Assembly: GCA_009923795.1 (NCBI GenBank)
Contig: RFSU01000051.1
Location: forward strand, 1-12,111
DNA length: 12,111 nucleotides
Reading direction: 5' to 3'
Source: Sphingomonadaceae bacterium
GTDB taxonomy: Bacteria; Pseudomonadota; Alphaproteobacteria; Sphingomonadales; Sphingomonadaceae
The notes under the pieces were generated by a model, which was not told the origin of the DNA, searched no databases, and worked only from the letters and a program-made list of their open reading frames with translations. Made by a program: the position numbers and the translations under genes. Below are positions 5,999 through 12,111 of the stretch, in pieces; the first letter of the stretch is position 1; each line of letters opens with the position of its first letter.

Positions 5999-7783
5999 AT
6001 GTCAGCACCTGTTTTAAGTTATGAGGGCCTTGGGCTCGTCCAAGGGTCGGGATGGCTGTTTCGCGGCCTTGATATCTATGTCGGCGAGCGGGATAGGTTG
6101 GCGCTGATTGGGCGCAATGGTGCCGGCAAAACAACGCTGTTCAAACTGCTCGCCAATCATGTTGAGGCCGACGAGGGCCGCCGCACGATTGTGCCGGGCA
6201 CCAATGTCGTGCTGTTAGAGCAGGAACCCGATCTGACCGGATTTGCAACGCTGCGGAACTATGCTGTCTCTGGCGCCAATGCGCCGCCGCTTCATGAAGT
6301 AGAGGCCATTGCCGGACAATTGGGGATCGACCTGTCGCGCGAGTCCGCGACAGCTTCAGGCGGGGAGCGGAGGCGCGCCGCCATTGCTCGCGCATTAGCA
6401 ATGAACCCGGATGTGTTGTTGTTAGATGAACCGACCAACCATCTCGATTTGGCAGCCATTGATTGGCTGGAAGATTGGCTCAACCGGTTTCGGGGCGCAT
6501 TCCTCGTCATCAGCCATGACCGAACCTTTCTCACCCGCCTAACCAATCAAACTTTGTGGTTGGATCGCGGCAATGTGCGCCGTGCCGAAGTCGGCTTTGG
6601 TGGGTTCGAGGCCTGGCAAGAAAAAATCTACGCCGAAGAGACGCGGGCCGCGGAAAAAATGGATGCGAAACTGAAGCTGGAGCTTCATTGGTTGCAGCGC
6701 GGCGTAACGGCGCGGCGCAAGCGGAATCAGGGGCGGCTTGAAAAGCTGGGGCAGATGCGTGCCGCCCGCGCCGCGATGATTGGGCCTGCTGGCGCCGCCA
6801 AGCTGGCGGTTGAAAGCGATGATGTTCGTTCCAAATCCGTCATTTCTGCCGAGGGCGTCAGCAAATCCTTTGGCGAGCGCACATTGATCCGCAACTTCAC
6901 CCTGCGCATTCAGCGCGGCGACCGGATTGGCATTGTTGGGGCCAATGGCACAGGCAAGACCACGTTGCTGAAGCTCCTGACCGGAGAAGTCGCCCCGGAT
7001 GACGGCAGCATAACGCGCGCAAAAACGCTCAATGGCATTGTCATTGATCAACAGCGCGCGCTGTTGAGCGGCGATAAGCGGGTGCGCGATGTGCTGGCCG
7101 ATGGCGGGGATTGGGTCACCGTGCGCGGCGAGAAAAAGCATATTAAGGGCTATTTGAAGGAGTTTCTCTTCGACCCTGAACTCTCCGAAGCGCGCGTCGC
7201 CACCTTGTCCGGCGGGGAACAGGCCCGGCTGTTGCTGGCGCGGGAATTTGCCCGACAATCCAATCTGCTTGTGCTGGATGAGCCGACAAACGATCTTGAC
7301 CTAGAAACACTCGACCTGTTGCAGGAAGTGATTGCCGATTATGACGGCACCGTCCTGATCGTGAGCCATGACCGTGACTTTCTGGATCGCACTGTCACCT
7401 TGACGCTTGGTCTTGATGGCTCTGGCAAAGTGGACATCGTGGCCGGAGGCTATGCCGATTGGGAACGCAAACGCGACGCGCCAAAAACGGTCGCAAAGCC
7501 AAAAACCGCGGCAGCAGCCCCAGCGCCAGAACGCCCGAAAGCACAAACCAAGCTGAGCTACAAGGATCAGCGCGATTATGACCTCCTCCCCAATCGGGTT
7601 GAAGAATTGGGGCAGGAGATAGAGGCTGCGGAAACTGCCCTGTCAGACCCGGATCTTTACACGAAAAACCCGGCCCGCTTTGCCGAACTCACCAAGGCCA
7701 TTGACCGCCTGCGCGCCGAACGCGATGCGGCCGAGGAGCGCTGGTTAGAACTGGCCGAAATGGTGGAGCAATTGACGGGTTAA
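5999..7783 (+). CDS. uup: ABC-F family ATPase Uup (ribosome/DNA-associated)
   Basis: This is a soluble protein of 594 aa with two ATP-binding cassettes and no membrane part. ABC-F proteins act on ribosomes, and Uup has also been linked to transposon precise excision and replication in E. coli. NBD1: Walker A GRNGAGKTT (38-46), signature SGGER (120-124), Walker B LLLDEPTNHLDL. The interdomain linker has the basic segment LQRGVTARRKRNQGRLEKL that closely parallels E. coli Uup. NBD2: GANGTGKTTLL, LSGGEQARLLLARE and VLDEPTNDLDLETLDLL. The last 80 or so residues, after an Ala/Pro/Lys linker, form the Uup-type C-terminal coiled coil (KLSYKDQRDYDLLPNRVEEL, then heptad-like Glu/Ala/Leu). The part between Walker A and the signature in NBD1 is shorter than in E. 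coli. The ATG at 5999 gives the usual N terminus; the ATG at 5939 adds 20 unlike residues and lies before the probable promoter. The upstream SD is weak. Confidence 0.92.
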   Translation: MSAPVLSYEGLGLVQGSGWLFRGLDIYVGERDRLALIGRNGAGKTTLFKLLANHVEADEGRRTIVPGTNVVLLEQEPDLTGFATLRNYAVSGANAPPLHEVEAIAGQLGIDLSRESATASGGERRRAAIARALAMNPDVLLLDEPTNHLDLAAIDWLEDWLNRFRGAFLVISHDRTFLTRLTNQTLWLDRGNVRRAEVGFGGFEAWQEKIYAEETRAAEKMDAKLKLELHWLQRGVTARRKRNQGRLEKLGQMRAARAAMIGPAGAAKLAVESDDVRSKSVISAEGVSKSFGERTLIRNFTLRIQRGDRIGIVGANGTGKTTLLKLLTGEVAPDDGSITRAKTLNGIVIDQQRALLSGDKRVRDVLADGGDWVTVRGEKKHIKGYLKEFLFDPELSEARVATLSGGEQARLLLAREFARQSNLLVLDEPTNDLDLETLDLLQEVIADYDGTVLIVSHDRDFLDRTVTLTLGLDGSGKVDIVAGGYADWERKRDAPKTVAKPKTAAAAPAPERPKAQTKLSYKDQRDYDLLPNRVEELGQEIEAAETALSDPDLYTKNPARFAELTKAIDRLRAERDAAEERWLELAEMVEQLTG

Positions 7784-8592
7784 ATCGTCTTTCCGGCCCG
7801 GCCCGCCAGCTCGACCGCATAATGCCATGCCATGCGGCCCGAGCGGGCGCCGCGTTGCGTGAGCCAAGTCAGTGCCTCTTGTCGGTCAAAGGCGACGCCG
7901 AGGTAACGCGCATAGCCTGAGACCATTTCAAGCCAATCCTCCTGCGTACAGGTGTGGAAGCCAAGGCTGAGGCCAAATCGATCGGCGAGCGCCAAATTAT
8001 CATCAACCACATCGCGCGGATTGATCGCGCTGGCCTGCTCTTCCAAATTGCGCGGAACAATGTGGCGGCGATTGGCCGTTACATACAACCGGACATGGGC
8101 GGGCCGGGCGGCAAGCCCACCATCGAGCACGGAGCGGATATGTCGCATCCGGGGATCGGCCTGTTCAAAACCAATATCGTCAATGAAGACAATGGCGGGA
8201 CGCGCATCAAGAGCGAGTAGGGCAAACAGGGCTGGCAGGCTATCGAGATCATCACAGGACACCTCAACCAGCCGGAGCGATTTTCCGCCCGCCTGCACGG
8301 CCGCACTGGTAGACTTTACCAAGGCCGACTTTCCAGAGCCGCGCGCACCCCAGAGCAGAATATCATGCGCTGCATGGCCAGAGGCTAATCTCTGATTATT
8401 TTCCAAAATTGCGGCTTTTTGGCTGTCGACACCCGCCAGCAGATCAAGTGCGACGGGCCGGAAACCTTGCGCCACTGCCAATTGCCCTGCTTGCCAGACA
8501 AAAGCAGGCGCATCGGGCGGAGGGCTCAGGTCAATAATTGGCGACAGACGCTCCAGCGCCTCAGCAATACGAAGCAGCAAATCTTTATCCAT
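7780..8592 (-). CDS. DUF815-type AAA ATPase
   Basis: This is a 270-aa P-loop ATPase of the DUF815 (COG2607-like) family, whose role is not established. Walker A is WGARGSGKSALV (81-92, Lys88) and Walker B is AIVFIDDIGF (133-142, Asp138/Asp139). A sensor-1-like RLYVTANRRH and the family stretch NPRDVVDDNLALADRFGLSLGFHTC follow, then an HTWL-like helical tail with QRGARSGRMAWHY. No membrane segment or signal is seen, so it is probably cytoplasmic. It ends convergently with uup: the TTAA at 7780-7783 provides the stop codon of both genes. It lies 52 bp downstream of scfR on the same strand and could be co-transcribed, but a minus-strand TTGACA at 8621-8626 may drive it separately. No ribosome binding site beyond a GGGG at 8595-8598 is visible before the ATG at 8592. 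Confidence 0.85.
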   Translation of the reverse strand: MDKDLLLRIAEALERLSPIIDLSPPPDAPAFVWQAGQLAVAQGFRPVALDLLAGVDSQKAAILENNQRLASGHAAHDILLWGARGSGKSALVKSTSAAVQAGGKSLRLVEVSCDDLDSLPALFALLALDARPAIVFIDDIGFEQADPRMRHIRSVLDGGLAARPAHVRLYVTANRRHIVPRNLEEQASAINPRDVVDDNLALADRFGLSLGFHTCTQEDWLEMVSGYARYLGVAFDRQEALTWLTQRGARSGRMAWHYAVELAGRAGKTI

Positions 8593-8626
8593 AGCCCCGT
8601 GTGGCGCGTGACCTTGCGGCTGTCAA
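8593..8626 (-). promoter_or_regulatory. possible promoter of the DUF815 ATPase gene
   Basis: A minus-strand TTGACA (8621-8626) lies 28 nt before the ATG at 8592. There is no recognisable -10 in the GC-rich spacer. If it is used, the mRNA would be almost leaderless. A single hexamer can occur by chance, so confidence is low. Confidence 0.22.
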
Positions 8627-8644
8627 AGGTCGGGTGATCGAGAC

Positions 8645-10036
8645 CTAATCCCCCGCAAAGGCAAAGGGTGTCAGGCCGCGTTCGCGCTCGTTGAAGGTGA
8701 GGACGCGCCCGGCCGGTGGATGGCTGCGCTGTGGACAGTCTGGGCGCAGGCATTGCCGACAGCCCAGCCCGACCGGGGTCGCCTGTCCGTTCACCAAATC
8801 CACCCCGCGTGCAGCGGCGAGCGATGCAGCAAAACTTGCCTCCACCCCTAAGCCTACGACAAATTCCGCATCCACGCCCCCTGCCCGGCTTCCTTGCGGA
8901 TGCACCGTGCGCGCCAGCGTGAACCAGCGGCTGCCATCTTCCAGTGCGACCAACTGGCGCTGGTGGATGCCCGGCCGATCAAAGCCATTATGAAGCGTCC
9001 ATAAGGGACAGCGCAGATCCCCATCGACCAGCGGCGAGTTGCTCGCCCCGGCATAACGCTTAGAGGATTGGCCCGCCCGATCGATCCGCACCATGAAGAA
9101 GGGCAGACCCCGCGCACCGACGCGCTGCAATGTGGTCAGCCGATGGGCAATTTGTTCAAAACCCGCACCAAAGCGACGCTGGAGCAGGTCCAGATCATAG
9201 TCTGTTGACTCACAGGCGCGCAGGAACCGGGCATAGGGCATCATCAGCGCTGCGGCGAAATAGCTGGTGAGATGGCGACGATAAAGCCGCTCCCCTGCCC
9301 GTTCAGCAAATGTGGCCCCAGACACCAGCGCCTCAATTTCGGCCCGCGCCTCGAGCTGAGCCAATTGAAACGCCGCAGCAAAGGTGCGCGAAGCGGGATC
9401 GAGAACTTCTGATAATTGGAGCTGGCGGGCATGCAGATCGAGCCGCCGGAGCCGATCAGGCATCACGTCAACGGGAAGGATACGGATCGTCAACTGGTGC
9501 TTGACGCGCAGTCGTTCTGAAATTGCGCCATAAAGATCGGCTGATCCAAGCCGCAGCTCATCGGCCAGCGCCTCTGCCTGCGCATCGAGATCAGAGAAAT
9601 GATTGCGCCACCGCTCAATCTCCTGACGGACTTCGGCAATGGGATCGCCGATTAGGGCCGATGTGCCATCGGGTCCGCCCGCCACGCGGTCATAGGCGCG
9701 GGCGAACGCCTCGGCCGCCTCCGGCGAAAGCGCGATCCAGTCTGCAATAGCGGCCCGGTCAAGTGCAAGATCCGAAAAGATCGGATCAGACAAACGGCGG
9801 CGCATTGCCTCCACCCCGCCACCGGGAGCAGCCCCAGACAAGGTGCGTGGATCAAAATCAAACCGATCCGCCAGCCGCAGCATCAAGGCCGCGGTCAAAG
9901 GCCGCTGGTTGCGCTCAATCAAATTGAGATAAGAGGGCGAAATCGCCAGCGTCTCCGCCATGGCAGACTGAGTAAGGCCAGAAGCGCGGCGGATGCGGCG
10001 GACGGCATGGCCTGCAAAAAGTTTTTGATCGGACAT
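8645..10036 (-). CDS. ScfR/RamB-type XRE-family regulator of short-chain acyl or acetate metabolism
   Basis: This is a 463-aa regulator in three parts. Residues about 7-61 form an XRE helix-turn-helix (GLTQSAMAETLAISPSYLNL). The middle part is a degenerate ImmA/IrrE-like domain: the region around AFQLAQLEARAEIEAL has no HExxH, so no protease activity is expected, and YFAAALMMPYARF follows it as in the family. The C-terminal DUF2083-like domain ends in a cysteine cluster, Cys426-X2-Cys429-X4-Cys434, with His439 nearby. Family members RamB (Corynebacterium) and PccR (Rhodobacter) control acetate or propionate genes and are thought to sense acyl-CoA. Here the gene is divergent from aceA, so it most likely controls the glyoxylate shunt and itself; activator or repressor cannot be told. 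The ATG at 10036 has no visible ribosome binding site, and the probable promoter (TTGTCA at 10065-10070 on the minus strand) would start transcription at or next to it, suggesting a leaderless mRNA. Confidence 0.9.
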   Translation of the reverse strand: MSDQKLFAGHAVRRIRRASGLTQSAMAETLAISPSYLNLIERNQRPLTAALMLRLADRFDFDPRTLSGAAPGGGVEAMRRRLSDPIFSDLALDRAAIADWIALSPEAAEAFARAYDRVAGGPDGTSALIGDPIAEVRQEIERWRNHFSDLDAQAEALADELRLGSADLYGAISERLRVKHQLTIRILPVDVMPDRLRRLDLHARQLQLSEVLDPASRTFAAAFQLAQLEARAEIEALVSGATFAERAGERLYRRHLTSYFAAALMMPYARFLRACESTDYDLDLLQRRFGAGFEQIAHRLTTLQRVGARGLPFFMVRIDRAGQSSKRYAGASNSPLVDGDLRCPLWTLHNGFDRPGIHQRQLVALEDGSRWFTLARTVHPQGSRAGGVDAEFVVGLGVEASFAASLAAARGVDLVNGQATPVGLGCRQCLRPDCPQRSHPPAGRVLTFNERERGLTPFAFAGD

Positions 10037-10045
10037 GCGTTGATA

Positions 10046-10070
10046 TTGTCATATATTTACAGAATGACAA
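10046..10070. promoter_or_regulatory. inverted repeat TTGTCAT-N11-ATGACAA, probable operator
   Basis: Perfect 7-bp arms at 10046-10052 and 10064-10070 flank an AT-rich 11-nt spacer; two further pairs (AT/AT) match one base outside each arm. It ends 10 bp before the scfR start codon and overlaps its likely -35 and -10, so a protein bound here would block scfR. Autorepression by the scfR product is the simplest reading; this is inference. Confidence 0.55.
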
Positions 10071-10116
10071 GATATGGACGCCATTTACCGACGGTGACAC
10101 AACAATTTTTACAGAA
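10056..10116 (+). repeat. two direct copies of TTTACAGAA, 52 bp apart
   Basis: TTTACAGAA stands at 10056-10064 and 10108-10116 in the same orientation; the offset of 52 bp is close to five helical turns. The second copy sits inside a weaker inverted repeat, CAAC (10100-10103) to GTTG (10117-10120). The sequence resembles the TTTGCAAA-type sites known for RamB and PccR, so these are candidate regulator sites. Confidence 0.5.
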
Positions 10117-10179
10117 GTTGCTGGCCCGCCGCTGCGAATGCGCCGACATCGACCCTCATAAATCAAGGATTCGGGCGGC

Positions 10180-10203
10180 CTTGCCGCGTCGGCAAGAAAA
10201 GGA
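10180..10203 (+). promoter_or_regulatory. leader hairpin and ribosome binding site of aceA
   Basis: CTTGCCG (10180-10186) and CGGCAAG (10190-10196) pair perfectly around a CGT loop. AAAAGGA (10197-10203) follows at once, 8 nt before the ATG at 10212. The stem could stabilise the mRNA 5' end, affect access to the ribosome binding site, or act as DNA palindrome for a regulator. Confidence 0.5.
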
Positions 10204-10211
10204 TGATGTAA

Positions 10212-11804
10212 ATGTCGTATCAGCAGCATATTTCGGACATGGCAGCTCTTCGGGCCACCAAGGGCGGCACATGGGACGGCATCAACCCCGAATCAGTCGC
10301 GCGGATGCGGTTGCAGAACCAGTTCCGCACCGGGATCGACATTGCCCGCTACACAGCGAAGATCATGCGCGAAGATATGGCCGCCTATGATGCAGACCCA
10401 GCCCATTACACCCAGTCGCTCGGTTGCTGGCATGGCTTCATCGCGCAGCAAAAGATGATTTCCATCAAAAAGCATTTCGGCACGACCAAGCGCAAGTACC
10501 TCTATCTTTCCGGCTGGATGGTTGCGGCTCTGCGCTCTGACTTTGGGCCGCTGCCCGATCAGTCCATGCACGAAAAGACCAGCGTCCCCGCGCTGATCGA
10601 AGAACTATACACCTTCCTGCGTCAGGCAGACTCGCGTGAACTCAACTTGCTGTTCCGCGATCTTGATGCCGCCCGCGCGGCGGGCAATGCGGCGAAGGAA
10701 GCCGACATCATGGGCAAGATTGAGAATTTCCAGACGCATGTCGTCCCGATCATCGCCGATATTGATGCCGGCTTTGGCAATGCGGAAGCCACGTATTTGC
10801 TCGCCAAGAAGATGATCGAAGCTGGGGCCTGCGCGCTTCAGATCGAAAATCAGGTGTCGGACGAAAAGCAGTGCGGCCACCAGGACGGCAAGGTCACCGT
10901 GCCGCATGAAGACTTCCTCGCGAAGGTGCGCGCCTGCCGTTATGCGTTCCTCGAGCTTGGCGTTGAGGATGGAATCATCGTCACCCGCACCGACTCGTTG
11001 GGCGCTGGCCTGACCAAGCAAATCGCCGTGTCCAACGAACCCGGCGACCTTGGTGATCAGTATAACAGCTTCCTCGATTGCGAAGAGATTGATCCGTCCA
11101 CGGCCCGCAATGGGGACGTTGTGCTCAACCGCAATGGCAAGCTGCTGCGGCCGAAGCGCCTGCCGTCCAACCTGTTCCAGTTCCGCCCCGGCACAGGCGA
11201 AGATCGCTGCGTGCTGGATTGCATTGCCTCGCTGCAGAACGGTGCTGATCTGCTCTGGATCGAGACCGAAAAGCCCCATGTTGAACAAATTGCAGGCATG
11301 ATGGACCGCGTCCGCGAGGTCTTCCCGAATGCAAAGCTGGTTTACAACAACTCACCCAGCTTCAACTGGACGCTCAATTTCCGTCAGCAGGTGTATGACG
11401 CCATGGTCGCCGAAGGTCTGGATGTGGCCACCTATGAGCGGGCTGATCTGATGAACGCCAAATATGACGCCACCGAATTGGGTATTGCCGCGGACAAGCG
11501 CATCCGCACATTCCAAGCCGATGGCGCCAAGCGGGCGGGCATTTTCCACCATTTGATCACGCTGCCAACCTATCACACAGCCGCCCTTTCGACCGACAAT
11601 CTGGCCAAGGAATATTTCGGCGATGCGGGCATGCTCGGCTATGTTGCAGGCGTGCAGCGCAAGGAAATCCGCGAAGGCATCGCTTGTGTGAAGCACCAGA
11701 ATATGTCGGGATCCGACATTGGCGATGATCATAAGGAATATTTCGCAGGCGAAGCCGCGCTGAAGGCCGGTGGCGCCCATAACACGATGAACCAGTTCGC
11801 CTGA
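10212..11804 (+). CDS. aceA: isocitrate lyase (long, Pseudomonas-type subfamily)
   Basis: This enzyme cleaves isocitrate to glyoxylate and succinate, the entry step of the glyoxylate shunt needed for growth on acetate, fatty acids and other C2 sources. It is 530 aa, matching the longer form of Pseudomonas aeruginosa (about 531) rather than the 434-aa E. coli enzyme. The active-site loop reads EKQCGH with catalytic Cys221 and His223; the KQCGH form, instead of KKCGH, is typical of this subfamily. The metal-binding DIDAGFGN is at 183-190, and SGWMVAA near 100-106, RTDSLGA and NNSPSFNW are further conserved stretches. The segment rich in charged residues around 137-171 (LRQADSREL to MGKIENF) is part of the family's insertion. 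The ATG at 10212 follows AAAAGGA at 8 nt. It is divergent from the ScfR/RamB-type regulator and is followed after 26 nt by a small gene in the same transcript. Malate synthase is not in the window. Confidence 0.97.
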   Translation: MSYQQHISDMAALRATKGGTWDGINPESVARMRLQNQFRTGIDIARYTAKIMREDMAAYDADPAHYTQSLGCWHGFIAQQKMISIKKHFGTTKRKYLYLSGWMVAALRSDFGPLPDQSMHEKTSVPALIEELYTFLRQADSRELNLLFRDLDAARAAGNAAKEADIMGKIENFQTHVVPIIADIDAGFGNAEATYLLAKKMIEAGACALQIENQVSDEKQCGHQDGKVTVPHEDFLAKVRACRYAFLELGVEDGIIVTRTDSLGAGLTKQIAVSNEPGDLGDQYNSFLDCEEIDPSTARNGDVVLNRNGKLLRPKRLPSNLFQFRPGTGEDRCVLDCIASLQNGADLLWIETEKPHVEQIAGMMDRVREVFPNAKLVYNNSPSFNWTLNFRQQVYDAMVAEGLDVATYERADLMNAKYDATELGIAADKRIRTFQADGAKRAGIFHHLITLPTYHTAALSTDNLAKEYFGDAGMLGYVAGVQRKEIREGIACVKHQNMSGSDIGDDHKEYFAGEAALKAGGAHNTMNQFA

Positions 11805-11830
11805 TCCACAGCGCAAGAAAGGAATGCATC

Positions 11831-11989
11831 ATGACAGAACCAGCTCGGTCCCGCGCCGTCCTGTCCACGGAGGATTTTGAATTGCTCCGCGAAGCCGTGC
11901 TTCATTATCTTGAAGTGGTGAAGGACAAGCCAGAGTCGATCAAATTCTCACGCCTGTACCATCGCCTTGGCAGCGCCATGGGCCGCTAA
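11831..11989 (+). CDS. small protein of 52 aa downstream of aceA, function unknown
   Basis: This short gene encodes 52 residues, starting MTEPARSRAVLSTEDFELL and ending in RLYHRLGSAMGR. AAAGGA 7 nt before the ATG at 11831 is a good ribosome binding site. The gene starts 26 nt after the aceA stop and ends before the terminator at 12028, so it is most likely made from the aceA transcript. The sequence predicts one acidic-then-amphipathic helix (about 13-31) and a short basic helix at the end; there is no membrane segment, signal or cysteine. I do not recognise the family. Coding is supported by the ribosome binding site, the position and codon use that prefers G or C at third positions like its neighbours. 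A role beside isocitrate lyase is only suggested by position. Confidence 0.7.
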   Translation: MTEPARSRAVLSTEDFELLREAVLHYLEVVKDKPESIKFSRLYHRLGSAMGR

Positions 11990-12008
11990 GCCTAGACAGG
12001 ACAACCCG

Positions 12009-12024
12009 TTTCCTGGGGAGGAAA
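12009..12024 (+). other. small hairpin TTTCCT-GGGG-AGGAAA before the terminator
   Basis: Six perfect pairs close a GGGG tetraloop, 3 nt upstream of the terminator stem. The left arm can instead pair with CAGGA at 11997-12001 (TCCTG at 12011-12015), so two structures compete. It may help protect the 3' end of the aceA transcript; no function is established. Confidence 0.35.
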
Positions 12025-12027
12025 AGG

Positions 12028-12058
12028 TGCCCGCCGGAGCAATCTGGTGGGCATTTTT
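12028..12058 (+). terminator. rho-independent terminator of the aceA transcript
   Basis: A 10-bp stem (12028-12037 with 12044-12053) starts TGCCC and ends GGGCA, includes two G-U wobble pairs, closes a 6-nt loop AGCAAT, and is followed directly by TTTTT (12054-12058). It lies 38 bp past the stop of the small gene, ending the aceA operon. Confidence 0.88.
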
Positions 12059-12070
12059 GCGTGAGGCGGA

Positions 12071-12111
12071 CTGCCCTCCCCCAACCCCTTCCGCTTGCGG
12101 GAGGGGAGAAA
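12071..12111. repeat. GC-rich palindromic intergenic repeat, cut by the window edge
   Basis: After the terminator a C-rich run leads into a stem with arms 12085-12094 (CCCCTTCCGC) and 12097-12106 (GCGGGAGGGG), all paired if a T-G wobble is allowed, around CTTG at the tip. Elements ending in CGCTTGCGGGAGGGG are, as I recall, scattered between genes in sphingomonads and some other Proteobacteria. Their role is not known. Confidence 0.5.

Larger units (their letters stand above)
10037..10211. promoter_or_regulatory. divergent scfR-aceA control region
   Basis: This gap of 175 bp carries the promoters of both genes. Near scfR it has an inverted repeat (10046-10070); TTTACAGAA occurs at 10056-10064 and again at 10108-10116; a perfect hairpin lies at 10180-10196 just before the aceA ribosome binding site. 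A plus-strand CATAAA at 10157-10162 could be the aceA -10, but no good -35 precedes it, which would fit an activated promoter. Confidence 0.6.

Noticed and set aside
5904..6134. Upstream extension of the PepSY-like gene to 184 codons
   Set aside because: The added 77 residues precede a clear signal peptide and overlap the start of uup; a start near 5903 or 5885 is more natural.
6539..7258. Minus-strand open frame of 239 codons
   Set aside because: It is antisense to the conserved second half of uup; high G+C third positions create such open frames.
10084..10092. Possible third regulator site TTTACCGAC
   Set aside because: It matches TTTACAGAA at only seven of nine positions, and its spacing (28 and 24 bp) does not follow the phase of the two exact copies.
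10605..11288. Minus-strand open frame of 227 codons
   Set aside because: It is antisense to isocitrate lyase, whose conserved motifs fully explain the region.
11352..11868. Two overlapping minus-strand frames at the end of aceA
   Set aside because: They are antisense to aceA and the start of the small gene, with no signal for translation.
1..12111. CRISPR array, tRNA, insertion sequence or prophage genes
   Set aside because: No regularly spaced repeats, no cloverleaf, no transposase or phage-like product and no flanking terminal repeats were seen on reading both strands.

Overview
The window reads as a chromosomal core segment of an alphaproteobacterium, most likely a sphingomonad. This is inferred from gene content, protein style, moderately high G+C, sparse intergenic DNA and a GC-rich palindromic intergenic repeat at the right edge; no marker gene fixes the taxon. 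It holds ten complete protein genes and one gene cut by the left edge. I see no rRNA, tRNA, CRISPR array, insertion sequence or phage gene.

Layout. (1) 1-243, minus: the N-terminal part of wecB (UDP-GlcNAc 2-epimerase). (2) 268-3500: an amine/amino-acid nitrogen module, with a class III omega-transaminase and alanine dehydrogenase (ald) on the minus strand and a divergent Lrp/AsnC regulator on the plus strand. The transaminase probably makes alanine from pyruvate, and Ald returns pyruvate, NADH and ammonium. (3) 3516-5903, minus: a small exported PepSY-like protein, an OmpR-family response regulator and a PhoQ-like sensor kinase, in one operon. (4) 5999-7783, plus: the ABC-F ATPase Uup, transcribed divergently from the sensor operon. 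(5) 7780-10036, minus: a DUF815-type AAA ATPase and an ScfR/RamB-type XRE regulator. (6) 10212-11989, plus: isocitrate lyase (aceA, the 530-residue type) and an unrecognised 52-codon gene, closed by a strong intrinsic terminator.

The best supported regulatory logic is the scfR-aceA divergon. ScfR/RamB regulators are known to control acetate and propionate metabolism, and this one sits back to back with the first glyoxylate-shunt gene. The 175 bp between them hold an inverted repeat over the likely scfR promoter, two copies of TTTACAGAA 52 bp apart, and a hairpin just before the aceA ribosome binding site. The ald/Lrp gap has a comparable layout, with two ATGGGAT copies 31 bp apart.

I found no evidence of a new defence, mobile or biosynthetic system. 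The window is mostly ordinary metabolism and regulation. The points worth a second look are small: the candidate operators, the strand-biased hairpin between ald and the transaminase, the overlapping divergent promoters at uup, and the small gene behind aceA.
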